64,000 nucleotides of DNA from Ferrimonas kyonanensis DSM 18153 (lineage in GTDB: Bacteria; Pseudomonadota; Gammaproteobacteria; Enterobacterales; Shewanellaceae). Positions 36,075 through 45,703 of this stretch are shown piece by piece (the stretch's first letter is position 1; every line of letters begins with the position of its first letter). Both the position numbers and the translations under genes were made by a program. The notes beneath the pieces are model-generated. The model had not been told where the DNA came from and made no database searches. It saw only the letters and a program-made list of their open reading frames with translations. Where the stretch lies: the NCBI RefSeq assembly GCF_000425405.1, contig NZ_AUDJ01000014.1, positions 124,001 through 188,000 on the forward strand, given 5' to 3'.

Positions 36075-37052
36075 ATGGGACGTTTAGTGGATGGAAAGTG
36101 GCACGACGTGTGGTACGACACCGAGGCCAATCAGGGCAAATTTGTTCGCAGTGAGTCTCAGCACCGGGACTGGGTTACTGCCGACGGTGCAGCCGGTCCC
36201 AGTGGCGAAGGTGGTTTTGTAGCCGAGCCGGGCCGCTACCACCTCTATGTTTCTATGGCGTGTCCCTGGGCCCACCGGACTCTGATTTTTCGAAAACTCA
36301 AAGGACTGGAAGCCATCATCAGCGTGTCGGTGGTGCACCCGTTGATGGCCGAAAAGGGCTGGTCGTTCGCCCCTGCCGATGGCGTGGTCGCCGATGACAT
36401 CAATGGTGCCGAGTTTCTGCACCAGGTTTATACCGCCGATGACCCGCTTTACAGCGGTCGAGTGACGGTTCCAGTGCTGTGGGATAAACGGCTTAAGCGC
36501 ATCGTCAGCAATGAATCGTCCGAAATCATTCGAATGTTCAACAGCGCCTTCGACGGGGTTGGTGCCCTGCAGGGGGATTACTACCCAGAGCCGCTAAGGG
36601 CAGAGATCGACGCGGTTAATGAACTGGTTTACCCCAGTATCAATAATGGCGTCTATCGGGCTGGATTTGCCACCAGCCAGGCAGCCTATGACGAGGCGGT
36701 GGAGCAGCTATTTCAGGGATTGGATCTGCTCGAGGTACGACTGGGATCACAACGATATCTGGTTGGTGACCAGCCGACCGAAGCGGATTGGCGCTTGTTC
36801 ACCACCCTGGTGCGTTTCGATTCTGTCTATGTCGGTCATTTCAAGTGCAACCTTCGTGACCTGCGCGAATACCCAAATCTGTGGGCCTACACCCGTGAAT
36901 TGTACCAGTGGCCGGGGATTGCAGAGACCGTCAATATGACGCACATTAAGGAGCACTACTACCGTTCTCACGTCATGATTAATCCCACCGGGGTAGTGCC
37001 AGCCGGTCCGTGGTTGGATTGGATGCAGCCGCACGGGCGCCAGGATTTGTAA
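36075..37052 (+). CDS. yqjG: Glutathionyl-hydroquinone reductase
   Basis: 325 residues, xi-class glutathione transferase. The catalytic Cys is in the SMACPWAHRTLIFRKLKGLE motif, and the sequence follows E. coli YqjG almost throughout (GRVTVPVLWDK, IVSNESSEIIRMFN, GVYRAGFATSQ, SHVMINPTG). It reduces glutathionyl-hydroquinones to hydroquinones with GSH. GGAG is 6 nt before the ATG; its ribosome site is part of an inverted repeat. Confidence 0.93.
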   Translation: MGRLVDGKWHDVWYDTEANQGKFVRSESQHRDWVTADGAAGPSGEGGFVAEPGRYHLYVSMACPWAHRTLIFRKLKGLEAIISVSVVHPLMAEKGWSFAPADGVVADDINGAEFLHQVYTADDPLYSGRVTVPVLWDKRLKRIVSNESSEIIRMFNSAFDGVGALQGDYYPEPLRAEIDAVNELVYPSINNGVYRAGFATSQAAYDEAVEQLFQGLDLLEVRLGSQRYLVGDQPTEADWRLFTTLVRFDSVYVGHFKCNLRDLREYPNLWAYTRELYQWPGIAETVNMTHIKEHYYRSHVMINPTGVVPAGPWLDWMQPHGRQDL

Positions 37053-37108
37053 GTCGGAGGGCGCTGAGTCATCTATGCTATGAGGACAACAACGTCAGGG
37101 AGAGAATG

Positions 37109-37564
37109 ATGAAAGCGATGGTATCCAGAGGGTTGTTTTTGATGATGGTGCTGCTGTCGGCACCGGTGAGTGCCGGCGAGGATCTGATTGGTATGCTGAC
37201 CTCTCAGCTCGGGGTCAGTGAGCAGCAGGCCAGTGGTGGCCTGGGAGCATTGCTGGCGACGGCTGAGCCGAACATGAGCGCAGAGGGGATGAACTCCCTG
37301 TCGGGGATCATTCCCAATATGGACGGACTGCTGGCCAGCGGTGCTCAGTTGCTGGGCGGAGACGGGGCGTCATCGGGGACCTCCAGCCTGCTGGGTGGTC
37401 TGATGGGCGGCAACGCCACCTCGTTGCTGGGGCTCAATGACGCTTTCTCCTCTCTGGGGCTGGACTCGGCCATGGTGGCGCAGTTCAGCCAGGTGCTGCT
37501 GGACTATGTGAATAGTGAAGGCGGTCAGGCATTGATGCAGCAGCTTAAAACGGCGCTGTTATAG
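37109..37564 (+). CDS. Exported DUF2780-like protein
   Basis: 151 residues. Signal peptide (MKAMVSRGLFLMMVLLSAPVSA), then a Gly/Ser/Leu-rich, Ala-rich mature protein with a repeated SLLGGLMGG-type stretch and a helical C-terminus. It fits the DUF2780 (VcgC/VcgE) family of unknown function. Of two adjacent ATG codons, 37109 has the better spacing to AGGGAG. Confidence 0.7.
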   Translation: MKAMVSRGLFLMMVLLSAPVSAGEDLIGMLTSQLGVSEQQASGGLGALLATAEPNMSAEGMNSLSGIIPNMDGLLASGAQLLGGDGASSGTSSLLGGLMGGNATSLLGLNDAFSSLGLDSAMVAQFSQVLLDYVNSEGGQALMQQLKTALL

Positions 37565-37584
37565 CCTGAATTGCATCATTTCAG

Positions 37585-37608
37585 GGCACCGATGACGGTG
37601 CCTTTTTT
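37585..37608 (+). terminator. Terminator after the DUF2780-like gene
   Basis: GGCACCG-ATGA-CGGTGCC plus six T. Confidence 0.87.
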
Positions 37609-37720
37609 GTGGGGGTTGTGGCCAGCAGAGAGCGCGGCACGGTGTCGACGATGTGGCTAAAGCTATCGGCAATACGGTCGTTAACAGGGAAGGTTGATGT
37701 CAAAGTGAGGAAAAGAGGTT

Positions 37721-38185
37721 ATGGCTAAGCAGCCCGAACTCAAACACACCCGATCAATGCTGTTCGTCTGCATGGGCAACATCTGTCGTTCGCCGACGGC
37801 CGAGGCGGTGTTTCGCCATCGCTTCGAGGCCGCCGGGCTTAGGATCGAGCTGGACTCGGCGGGTACGCTGGCGTATCACGCCGGCGAGACGCCGGACGCG
37901 CGCTCCGCGGCGGCGGGGCGACAACGTGGTTACGATTTTTCTGGTATTCGCGCCCGCCAGGTTCGGGATGAGGACTTTGAACACTATGACCTGATTCTGG
38001 CGGCAGATCGCTCCAATATGAGCGATCTGCGCCAGAGGTGTCCGTCCCACTTGACCCACAAGCTGGCGATGATCATCGACGGGGCTGAGGTGCCTGATCC
38101 CTACTATGGCGGCAGCGATGGGTTTGAACGGGTGCTGGACTTGCTGGAGGGGGCTGCCGATAACTGGTTGCTACGGCTGCGCTGA
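37721..38185 (+). CDS. Low-molecular-weight protein tyrosine phosphatase
   Basis: 154 residues. The P-loop VCMGNICRSP (C-x5-R-S) is near residue 17-25, and the general acid Asp is in VPDPYYGG. The family dephosphorylates phosphotyrosine or phosphoarginine. There is no exopolysaccharide locus beside it, unlike wzb, so it is probably the stand-alone housekeeping type. AGAGG lies before the ATG. Confidence 0.92.
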   Translation: MAKQPELKHTRSMLFVCMGNICRSPTAEAVFRHRFEAAGLRIELDSAGTLAYHAGETPDARSAAAGRQRGYDFSGIRARQVRDEDFEHYDLILAADRSNMSDLRQRCPSHLTHKLAMIIDGAEVPDPYYGGSDGFERVLDLLEGAADNWLLRLR

Positions 38186-38203
38186 ATCGTCGTCGATGAC
38201 CAC

Positions 38204-38233
38204 AAAAAAACCGGCCGTAGGGCCGGTTTTTTT
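38204..38233. terminator. Bidirectional terminator
   Basis: AAAAAAACCGGCC-GTAG-GGCCGGTTTTTTT between convergent genes. Confidence 0.9.
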
Positions 38234-38244
38234 ATGGGTTAGAC

Positions 38245-39633
38245 TCAGGCCTGACGTCGTTCCCAGCGGCGCTTGATGGGCACAATGATCATAGTGGCCA
38301 CGATGGCCCCCAGAATCATACCGATGGCGACGATGGGGCTTTGAAGGGCATTGGGGTTGACTGCCAGAGTGCCACCTAGGCCCAGCATCATCACCCCGGA
38401 CATCAGCTTCAGGGTTTGCCCCTCTTTCTCCGTCAGCTTGCGTTTGCCCATGGTCATGGCAAACACGGTCACGATGGCTGCCAGGGGGATCACGTACACC
38501 ACGTTATACAGCACCAAATACAGGTAGCGAGTGCTTTCACTAAGGTCGTGCATGGACAACACACTGGTGTAGATCATCGGGAAGCCGGCGGTGCACAGCA
38601 GCTCATAGGCGTTGGCTAATACCGCCAATACCGTGGTGCCGGCAATCATGGCCGCCATACTGGAGGCGCTGGACAGCTTGCCCATGCGTTTAATCAGGCC
38701 AGTTCGGTTTTCTGCCGACATCGACAGTGACACCTCACCGCGATTGAGGAAAAACTCCTTCACATTAATGCCGCCGGCGATGATCGCCAGTATTCCGGCG
38801 GCGAGAATGATCCAGCCACCGTCAGAGCCGTTGCCCAGCAGCTGGAACAGATTCAGCCAGGCGGTCATAAACAGGAAGTAAATCAGCCCGGAGAAAAATA
38901 CGAAGATGCCGCCGACGATCAACATTCTGCCTCGGCTCTTGGCGTTCACCATGACGCTGAGCAGGAACAGCAGCACAAAGAAGGCACAGGGATTAAATGC
39001 ATCTACGCCGGCTAACACCACGGTCAGCATGGGTAGGGACAGCTTTTCCGGATTCACGACACCAACGAAGGGCAGCTCTACCGGTTGCACGGCCGGTACC
39101 GCCAGTTCGCTGACCCCGCAGGTGCCCTCGTCGCCTTCGCCGCATTGAGCAGACAGATCCAGGCTGGTGTTCAGGCTGAGGTCGGCATCGGCGCTGGTGC
39201 CAGCGATGGCGGGGCTGTCGCTGAGATCCCCCCCCAGGCGTTGATAGCAGCTGCGCAGCTGCGCTTCAAGGAATTGACCGGTTGTCTGCTCACTGGTGTA
39301 GCCGACGATGGGGGTGCCACAGACCGCCATAAAGGGCACGGAGTTGGTCTGGCTGCCGGTCAGTTGGGCGATGTGTTGCCAGTGTTGGCGGGTCTCAGGA
39401 TCCGATACCTTGTGATCTTTCAGCTGTATCCAGGGGTAGTGGGCAAGCAGTTTTTCGGTGATGAAGGGGTGAGCCTCGGCGCAGTGCGGGCAGGTTTCAG
39501 ACCAAAAGAAATACAGGTTGACCACAGGCTGATCGTCGGCGCCTTTAGAAAACCAATCGGCATCGGCCGCGGTGGCCAGCGGAGAAAGAACGCACAGTAA
39601 CAGGCCCCAGAGCAGGCCCCTAATCGGATTCAT
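38245..39633 (-). CDS. Thioredoxin-fold / CcdA-DsbD-type membrane fusion protein
   Basis: 462 residues. A signal peptide (cleavage after TATA, about residue 22) precedes a periplasmic thioredoxin-fold domain with a DsbA-like C48-P-H-C51 motif. A linker with extra Cys (CGEGDEGTCG) follows, then a membrane domain of about six to eight helices with C216 (DAFNPCAFF) and C347 (LLCTAGFP), the pair used by DsbD/CcdA to pass electrons across the membrane. It probably moves reducing power from the cytoplasm to a periplasmic thiol substrate, possibly in cytochrome c or metal handling. DsbD itself has the opposite domain order. AGGAG lies before the start. Confidence 0.85.
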   Translation of the reverse strand: MNPIRGLLWGLLLCVLSPLATAADADWFSKGADDQPVVNLYFFWSETCPHCAEAHPFITEKLLAHYPWIQLKDHKVSDPETRQHWQHIAQLTGSQTNSVPFMAVCGTPIVGYTSEQTTGQFLEAQLRSCYQRLGGDLSDSPAIAGTSADADLSLNTSLDLSAQCGEGDEGTCGVSELAVPAVQPVELPFVGVVNPEKLSLPMLTVVLAGVDAFNPCAFFVLLFLLSVMVNAKSRGRMLIVGGIFVFFSGLIYFLFMTAWLNLFQLLGNGSDGGWIILAAGILAIIAGGINVKEFFLNRGEVSLSMSAENRTGLIKRMGKLSSASSMAAMIAGTTVLAVLANAYELLCTAGFPMIYTSVLSMHDLSESTRYLYLVLYNVVYVIPLAAIVTVFAMTMGKRKLTEKEGQTLKLMSGVMMLGLGGTLAVNPNALQSPIVAIGMILGAIVATMIIVPIKRRWERRQA

Positions 39634-39791
39634 TGAGAATCACTCCTAAGACACAGAAAGTACTGGTTAAGAGTTCAATTTAAGCGGGTTGGTTCAGCGC
39701 CGGTAACGGTATTTAACCGAGATGTTATCTAATGCACATTTTTTTCACCTGCTGGCGAACCACTGGTCAGAGTTGTGTAAGAGATGGGCAG

Positions 39792-39826
39792 AAAAAAACC
39801 GGTAACGTTGCCGTTACCGGTTTTTT
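39792..39826. terminator. Terminator at the end of rne
   Basis: CCGGTAACG-TTGC-CGTTACCGG with an A-run and a T-run on either side; it ends rne if read on the minus strand. Confidence 0.85.
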
Positions 39827-39846
39827 AATCGACGCGAGCCAGTGAC

Positions 39847-42800
39847 TTATTCTGAGTCTTCAGGTTTGGTCATGGTGGCGTTGGAAGAGAAGCGGTAGCG
39901 ACTCTTGGCAAAGTCGTTGGGCTTGGCTTCTGCTTCCGCTGGTGCGTCGCTCTGAGGCACTTTCACGGCTTCGAACTCTGGCACTTCCACGGCAGGCGCG
40001 GCCGCCTGAGCAAAGGCGGCTTTGGCAAAGCGGCTGGCCCCGGCGGTGGCTTTCGGTGCTGCAGCTTTGGCTTCCAAGACCGGCTTAGGCTCGGCGGCTT
40101 TGGCTTCCACAGCTGGCTTAGGCTCGGCGGCTTTGGCTTCCACGGCCGGCTTAGGTGCGGCCGGCTTAGGCTCGGCAGCTTTGGCTTCCACGACCGGCTT
40201 AGGTGCGGCCGGCTTAGGCTCGGCAGCTTTGGCTTCCACAGCTGGCTTAGGTGCGGCTGGCTTAGGCTCGGCGGCCTTGGCTTCCACGACCGGCTTAGGT
40301 GCGGCCGGCTTAGGCTCGGCAGCCTTGGCTTCCACAGCTGGCTTAGGTGCGGCCGGCTTAGGCTCGGCGGCCTCGGCTTCCACAACCGGCTTAGGTGCGG
40401 CCGGCTTAGGCTCGGCGGCCTTGGCTTCCTCGGCTGGCTTAGGTGCGGCCGGCTTAGGCTCGGCGGCCTTGGCTTCCACGACCGGCTTAGGTGCAGCCGG
40501 CTTAGGCTCGGCGGCTTTGGCTTCCACGGCTGGCTTAGGTGCAGCCGGCTTAGGCTTGGCCGCTTTGGCTTCTACCGCGGGCTTAGGTTCGGCCGAAACA
40601 GGCTCTGAGGCTGGTTTCGGCTCGACAGCCTTGGCAGTCTCTTTGGTGTCGGTGGCCTCAAACATCTCCAGCTGAGTCTCAGCGGCGGCGTCTTCCGGAT
40701 AGCGGGCGGTCACCGGGTCCTTTTGGGCCTTGGCTTCCAGGTCTGCTGAGTCTTCCAGCTCCTTCGGCTCGTCGTCCCGTTGGCGACGGCGACGTTGGCC
40801 AGCGGCGCGCAGATGGCGAGGGCTGCGACGACTGCGGCGGCTGTTATCACGCTCGCCGTTGTCTTCACCGTTGTTGTCCTGGCTTTCCGCCTCGGCGACC
40901 TTGGTGTCTTCGACTTTGGCTTTTGCGGCCACGGCCGGGGCTTCGGCTGCTGCTGGTGCCTGAGTTTCCTGAACTACAGGTGCCTCGACAGCGGCGACCT
41001 CGGTGTCGACCTCGGTGGTTGCCTTTGGCGCGTCAGGCTTTTTAGCTTCCTTGACGGCGGTCGGCTTACCTTCGCTGTTCAGGCGCACGGAACGGTCCAG
41101 TTTGCGACGTTGACGACGCTCCTTGACTACTTCACGTTCACGCTTCTCTTTCTGCGGTGCAGCCTCAGTCTGAGTGTCGGCGATGGCGTCAACCGGGGCG
41201 TCGACAGTGTCGCGTTCGCGCAGAGCGGGATCCTGCTCTTTGCGACGCATGCGGCGCTGGCGAACTGGCTTGTCTTCGCGTTGCTCACTGCGCTGTTCAG
41301 CGCGCGGCTCATTGCGTTTGTCTTCGTTGCCCTGAGTTTGCTCAGGTTTATTACGACGACGCTCCTGACCCTTATCGGTCTTCAGTTCGTCGTCCCGCTG
41401 ACGACCGCGCTCATTGCGGTTGCCTCGTTCGCTGCGGTTGCCTCGTTCGTTGCGATCTTTACGTTCGCCCCGTTCTTTACGGTCAGCACGTTCTTTGCGC
41501 TCACCGCGCTCACCGCGATCTTTACGGTCACCGCGTTCACCACGCTCGTTGCGGTTACCGCGACGGCGATCATTACGGCGACGGTTGTCGCCGCGCTTAC
41601 CGTCTTTTTCCTCTTTGGCGTCTTTCGCGCCTTTGCCTTTCGCCTTGGCGGGCTTCGCCTCTTCTTCGGTCGCGAACAGCGACTTCAGGCCGGCGGCAAT
41701 CTTGGCAAACAGAGATGGCTCGGGTTCGGCCTTCTTCGCCGGTTTGGCTTTCGCCTCAGGCTTGGCTTTTGCCACTTTGGCAGGCTCTGGCTTAGGGGCT
41801 GCCATGGTGCGGATAGCCGGACGATCGGCGACCTGCTTCTCCAGCTTGCGCGGCTCGTACAAGACGGCTTCCGGCGCTTCGGCAATTTGGTAGCTGGCTT
41901 CGGTGATGGTGTCATCCTTACGGTGACGAACCACTTTGTAGTGTGGGGTCTCCATATGAGGATGAGGAATCACATACACCTCAACCTTGTGGCGCTCCTC
42001 GATGATGCGAATCGCTTTACGCTTTTCGTTCAGCAGGAAGGCGGCCACGTCGGTAGGCACCTGAGCTTCAATCTGAGCGGTGTTGTCCTTAATCGCTTCC
42101 TCTTCCATCAGGCGCAGAATCGACAACGCCAGGGATTCGGTGCCACGTACCACGCCCTGACCACTGCATCGTGGGCAGATGTTGGCGGAGGACTCACCCA
42201 GAGAAGGACGCAGACGCTGACGGGACATCTCCATCAGGCCGAAGCGGGAGATGCGACCGATCTGTACGCGGGCACGGTCCTGACGAACGGCGTCACGCAG
42301 ACGGGTTTCCACTTCGCGCTGGTGGCGGACTGGACCCATGTCGATGAAATCGATCACCACCAGGCCACCCAGGTCGCGTAAGCGCAACTGGCGAGCAATC
42401 TCGTCTGCCGCTTCCAGGTTGGTTTGCAGTGCGGTCTCTTCGATGTCGCCACCCTTGGTTGCCCGGGCGGAGTTGATGTCGATGGCCGTCAGGGCTTCGG
42501 TGGGGTCGATAACGATGGAGCCGCCAGAAGGCAGTCGCACTTCACGCTGGAAGGCAGACTCAATCTGGGTCTCGATCTGGTAGTGGGTAAACAGCGGTAC
42601 TTCGGCTTTGTACAGTTTTACCCGGCTGACGTAGTCGGGACGAACCAGGCCGATGTGTTCAATGGCTTCGTCATAGATGCGCTGATGATCCACCAGAATT
42701 TCGCCGATGTCGCGACGCAGGTAGTCACGGATGGCGCGAACGATGACGTTGCTTTCCTGATGAATCAGGAACGGAGACGGACGAGAGCCGGAAACCTCTT

Positions 42801-43383
42801 TGATCTTGTCCCAGTGGTTCAACAGTACCTTAAGGTCCCATTCCAGCTCTTCGGCAGCTTTGCCGACGCCGGCGGTACGCACAATCAGGCCCATGCCCTG
42901 GGGCACGGTCAGTTTGCTCAGCGCTTCTTTCAGGTCGGTACGCTCATCGCCTTCGATGCGACGGGAGATACCGCCGGCACGAGGGTTGTTGGGCATCAGC
43001 ACCAGGTAGCTGCCGGCCAGACTGATGAAGGTGGTCAGGGCTGCGCCCTTGCTGCCACGCTCCTCTTTATCAATCTGAACGATCACTTCCTGGCCTTCCT
43101 TGATCACCTCCTTGATATTGGGGCGACCCTGGAAGGAGTACCCTTCGGGGAAGTACTCACGGGCGATCTCTTTCAGGGGCAGGAAGCCATGGCGCTCGGC
43201 ACCATAATCGACAAAAGCGGCTTCGAGAGAAGGCTCTACTCGAGTGATTTTGCCTTTGTAAATGTTGGCTTTTTTCTGCTCATGACCTGGGCTTTCGATG
43301 TCCAGATCGTAAAGGCGCTGCCCATCTACCAGGGCAACGCGCAACTCTTCGGATTGAGTTGCGTTAATTAGCATTCTTTTCAT
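39847..43383 (-). CDS. rne: Ribonuclease E
   Basis: 1178 residues. The catalytic half (1-~520) has an S1 RNA-binding domain, the DNase I-like site ([12 protein letters not shown] and VVIDFIDM) and the Zn-link CPRC. The C-terminal half is a disordered scaffold with a long Arg/Asp/Glu-rich RNA-binding stretch ([18 protein letters not shown] region, about 590-760). Another acidic region follows, then a tract of nine 16-residue repeats of the type [15 protein letters not shown] plus two short ones. RNase E initiates mRNA decay and rRNA/tRNA processing and scaffolds the degradosome. Divergent from rluC with a long leader, as in E. coli, where rne autoregulates through its 5' UTR. Confidence 0.95.
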   Translation of the reverse strand: MKRMLINATQSEELRVALVDGQRLYDLDIESPGHEQKKANIYKGKITRVEPSLEAAFVDYGAERHGFLPLKEIAREYFPEGYSFQGRPNIKEVIKEGQEVIVQIDKEERGSKGAALTTFISLAGSYLVLMPNNPRAGGISRRIEGDERTDLKEALSKLTVPQGMGLIVRTAGVGKAAEELEWDLKVLLNHWDKIKEVSGSRPSPFLIHQESNVIVRAIRDYLRRDIGEILVDHQRIYDEAIEHIGLVRPDYVSRVKLYKAEVPLFTHYQIETQIESAFQREVRLPSGGSIVIDPTEALTAIDINSARATKGGDIEETALQTNLEAADEIARQLRLRDLGGLVVIDFIDMGPVRHQREVETRLRDAVRQDRARVQIGRISRFGLMEMSRQRLRPSLGESSANICPRCSGQGVVRGTESLALSILRLMEEEAIKDNTAQIEAQVPTDVAAFLLNEKRKAIRIIEERHKVEVYVIPHPHMETPHYKVVRHRKDDTITEASYQIAEAPEAVLYEPRKLEKQVADRPAIRTMAAPKPEPAKVAKAKPEAKAKPAKKAEPEPSLFAKIAAGLKSLFATEEEAKPAKAKGKGAKDAKEEKDGKRGDNRRRNDRRRGNRNERGERGDRKDRGERGERKERADRKERGERKDRNERGNRSERGNRNERGRQRDDELKTDKGQERRRNKPEQTQGNEDKRNEPRAEQRSEQREDKPVRQRRMRRKEQDPALRERDTVDAPVDAIADTQTEAAPQKEKREREVVKERRQRRKLDRSVRLNSEGKPTAVKEAKKPDAPKATTEVDTEVAAVEAPVVQETQAPAAAEAPAVAAKAKVEDTKVAEAESQDNNGEDNGERDNSRRSRRSPRHLRAAGQRRRRQRDDEPKELEDSADLEAKAQKDPVTARYPEDAAAETQLEMFEATDTKETAKAVEPKPASEPVSAEPKPAVEAKAAKPKPAAPKPAVEAKAAEPKPAAPKPVVEAKAAEPKPAAPKPAEEAKAAEPKPAAPKPVVEAEAAEPKPAAPKPAVEAKAAEPKPAAPKPVVEAKAAEPKPAAPKPAVEAKAAEPKPAAPKPVVEAKAAEPKPAAPKPAVEAKAAEPKPAVEAKAAEPKPVLEAKAAAPKATAGASRFAKAAFAQAAAPAVEVPEFEAVKVPQSDAPAEAEAKPNDFAKSRYRFSSNATMTKPEDSE
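40060..40590 (-). repeat. 48-bp coding tandem repeat in rne
   Basis: Nine in-frame 16-codon units alternate between PAV- and PVV-ended versions, so the DNA has a 96-bp super-period. Two 11-codon units and a decayed unit lie at the 3' end of the tract. One unit has EE and one has EAEAA in place of the usual VEAKAA. Such repeats can change copy number by slippage or recombination. Confidence 0.85.
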
Positions 43384-43846
43384 TTTGGGTGACTCTTAGT
43401 CCAATTAAGTTGGTCACCGCTTCAGGTCGAGCGTCGGCTGCACCGGCACCCCAGTATCAATTTTTTGCAGTCTCACGACTGGTTGACTGGGGCCATGCCA
43501 ATCAACACATTAAGGTTTATAAGGGTTGGCTGCGGGCGCGCCGCAGATGCTCTCTTCAACCCTTGTTCCACTTTTTGTGCAGCTTACAACTGCTACCCAA
43601 GCGCAGTGCGCTCAGGCTGAAAATTCTTTCCGGCTACAGTTCCGGACGAATGACCTGAATCGGTTTCCGATTATGCATTCCTATTAATGGGTCGACTGCT
43701 AGGGAAGGTAAGTGCCGCTCCGGTGGCAAGAAGTGTTTCATCGCTTTCCGGGGCCTGGCACCGACAAATTTTGTCTGTAAATCACCGATAGCAGGACCAA
43801 ATCATTGCCGACGGTTTAAAATTCACAGTTCAAACCCGTCCACAAC
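43384..43846 (-). promoter_or_regulatory. Long rne leader (5' UTR)
   Basis: About 463 nt separate the predicted rne transcription start from the start codon. E. coli rne has a 361-nt structured leader through which RNase E controls its own mRNA. Position, gene order (divergent rluC) and length agree. I did not fold the leader, so the conserved hairpin itself is not shown. Confidence 0.55.
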
Positions 43847-43852
43847 GAAAAG

Positions 43853-43881
43853 AATATAGCAATTTCACCACAATGCGGCAA
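43853..43881 (-). promoter_or_regulatory. Candidate rne promoter
   Basis: Minus strand: TTGCCG (43881-43876), 17-nt spacer, TATATT (43858-43853). Confidence 0.6.
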
Positions 43882-43925
43882 TCGTCAATCGCGATATTAT
43901 CGATAGAAAGTGGAATCGTAGTACA

Positions 43926-44906
43926 ATGGCGCCCATGACTGATTCAAAGACTCCAAAAACACCCAAAGTGCAGTGGGTGACCGTCGAGCCGGACTATGAA
44001 GGCCAGCGGATTGATAATTTTTTGCGCACTTTCCTTAAAGGCGTTCCTAAAAGCCTTATTTATCGACTACTTCGAAAAGGCGAGATTCGAGTCAACAAAA
44101 AGCGAATTAAGCCGGAATACAAACTTATTGGCGGCGATGAGATTCGCATTGCGCCGATTCGAGTGTCCGAAAAGAGCAATGAGGACACGGCCCCGTCGGC
44201 GAAACTGCGTAAAGTGGCCGAGTTGGAGCAGCACATTGTCTATGAAGATAAGTTGATCCTGGTGATCAACAAGCCTTCCGGCATCGCCGTTCATGGCGGC
44301 AGTGGGGTGAATTTCGGGGTCATCGAAGCGCTGCGAGCACTGCGGCCGGAAGAGAAAAACCTGGAGTTGGTGCACCGACTGGATCGGGCCACCTCAGGGC
44401 TGCTGATGCTGGCCAAGCGGCGCTCGGCCCTCAAGCACATGCAGAACCAGCTGCGCAGCAAGACCATGAAGAAGCAGTACCTGGCGCTGGTGAAAGGCAA
44501 GTGGCAGGACCGCGATAAGGTGGTCAACGAGCCATTGTTGAAAAATACCCTCAAATCCGGAGAACGGCTGGTGCGGGTCGACGGTGAGGGCAAACCCTCT
44601 GAAACCCGTTTCCGGGTCGTAGAGCGTTTTGGCAGTGAGGCCACCCTGGTGGAAGCCAGTCCCATTACCGGTCGTACCCATCAGATTCGGGTCCATGCCC
44701 AGTGCAAGGGCCATCCCATTGCCTGTGACGACCGTTACGGCGATGACGGGTTTGATCGCAACATGAAAGAGCGAGGGCTGGATCGGCTGTTCCTGCACGC
44801 TCATAAGCTGCGCTTTATTCATCCGGGCGAGGAAACGACCATCGAGCTGGAAGCGCCGATGGAGCCGCGACTCAAGCGGGCGCTGAAAGCACTGAACAGT
44901 AAATAG
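43926..44906 (+). CDS. rluC: 23S rRNA pseudouridine(955/2504/2580) synthase RluC
   Basis: 326 residues. An N-terminal S4 RNA-binding domain (RIDNFLRTFLKGVPKSLIYR) precedes the RluA-family catalytic domain with the essential Asp in VHRLDRATSGLL and the ITGRTHQIRVHA motif. Two ATG codons (43926 and 43935) are possible and neither has a clear ribosome site; the first is given. Divergent from rne, as in E. coli, and followed 14 nt later by a HAD phosphatase gene. Confidence 0.94.
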   Translation: MAPMTDSKTPKTPKVQWVTVEPDYEGQRIDNFLRTFLKGVPKSLIYRLLRKGEIRVNKKRIKPEYKLIGGDEIRIAPIRVSEKSNEDTAPSAKLRKVAELEQHIVYEDKLILVINKPSGIAVHGGSGVNFGVIEALRALRPEEKNLELVHRLDRATSGLLMLAKRRSALKHMQNQLRSKTMKKQYLALVKGKWQDRDKVVNEPLLKNTLKSGERLVRVDGEGKPSETRFRVVERFGSEATLVEASPITGRTHQIRVHAQCKGHPIACDDRYGDDGFDRNMKERGLDRLFLHAHKLRFIHPGEETTIELEAPMEPRLKRALKALNSK

Positions 44907-44920
44907 AGGAAGAGACCGCT

Positions 44921-45568
44921 TTGACCCCTTGCCAGATGGTGATTTTTGATTGGGACGGCACCCTGATGGACTCGGTGGACCGTATCGTCGACAGTTGGCA
45001 ACGTGCCGCCACCGAGCTGGCGTTGCGGGTGCCCGATGGCGAAGAGATTCGTTCCATTATCGGTTTGTCCATTGATGCCGCCATTGAGGCACTGACACCG
45101 GAGCTTGATTCGCAGCAGAATCAGGCATTTCAACATCAGTATCGCCAGTGGTATCTGCAACGTAGCCAGGTGGAGACACCGCTGTTTGATGGGGCAGAGG
45201 AGCTGTTGCATACCCTCAAGCGGCGAGGGTATCAGTTGGCGGTAGCCACCGGCAAAGGCCGGCCGGGATTGGAGCGGGTGCTGGCCCAGTCCGGTCTCGG
45301 GGCGTTGTTTGATGCCAGTCGCACCCCCACCGAAGCGGCGTCTAAACCGAATCCGGAGATGATTCTGCAGCTGTGCCAGCAACTGCGCTGCGATCCTGCG
45401 GCGGCGGTGATGGTGGGAGATGCGTTGTTTGATCTGGAGATGGCCAATCGAGCCGGGGCGGTTGGGGTTGGCGTTTCTTACGGGGCGTCGTCGGTGGCCA
45501 AGTTGCAGCAGGCGGCTCCCAGGGCCATCATTCATCACCCCATGGAATTGATGGATGTGCTGCCCTGA
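44921..45568 (+). CDS. HAD-superfamily phosphatase (Gph-like)
   Basis: 215 residues. Motif I FDWDGTLMDS (nucleophile Asp), motif II VATGKG, motif III Lys in SKPNPEM, and motif IV VGDALFDLEMA are all present, with a helical cap of the phosphoglycolate phosphatase type. The start is TTG at 44921, because GAGGAAG lies about 8 nt upstream; ATG 44936 would cut into the first strand. The gene follows rluC closely, a common pairing. Substrate unknown. Confidence 0.88.
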   Translation: MTPCQMVIFDWDGTLMDSVDRIVDSWQRAATELALRVPDGEEIRSIIGLSIDAAIEALTPELDSQQNQAFQHQYRQWYLQRSQVETPLFDGAEELLHTLKRRGYQLAVATGKGRPGLERVLAQSGLGALFDASRTPTEAASKPNPEMILQLCQQLRCDPAAAVMVGDALFDLEMANRAGAVGVGVSYGASSVAKLQQAAPRAIIHHPMELMDVLP

Positions 45569-45654
45569 ACAGCAGAAATGGCACCAAACGCTGGAGAAAA
45601 ACCGATAGAGGCAATCGATTTTTCTAGAGTAAATGCCCCAGAGTCACGGCCAAT

Positions 45655-45688
45655 AAAAAACCCGGAATCGAGATTCCGGGTTTTTTTT
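45655..45688. terminator. Bidirectional terminator HAD gene / gltA
   Basis: CCCGGAATC-GA-GATTCCGGG with A6 before and T8 after. Confidence 0.9.
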
Positions 45689-45703
45689 GCTGCCAAGGAC
45701 GGG

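Noticed and set aside
40060-40590. CRISPR-like array
   Set aside because: Repeats are contiguous, in frame and coding within rne, with no unique spacers.
40022-42381. Long plus-strand open frames opposite rne (217 and 533 codons)
   Set aside because: They are antisense to the repeat-rich and Arg-rich rne coding sequence, low in complexity, lack ribosome sites and resemble no protein.
43921-43926. TACAAT as the -10 of rluC
   Set aside because: It overlaps the rluC start codon and has no properly spaced -35.
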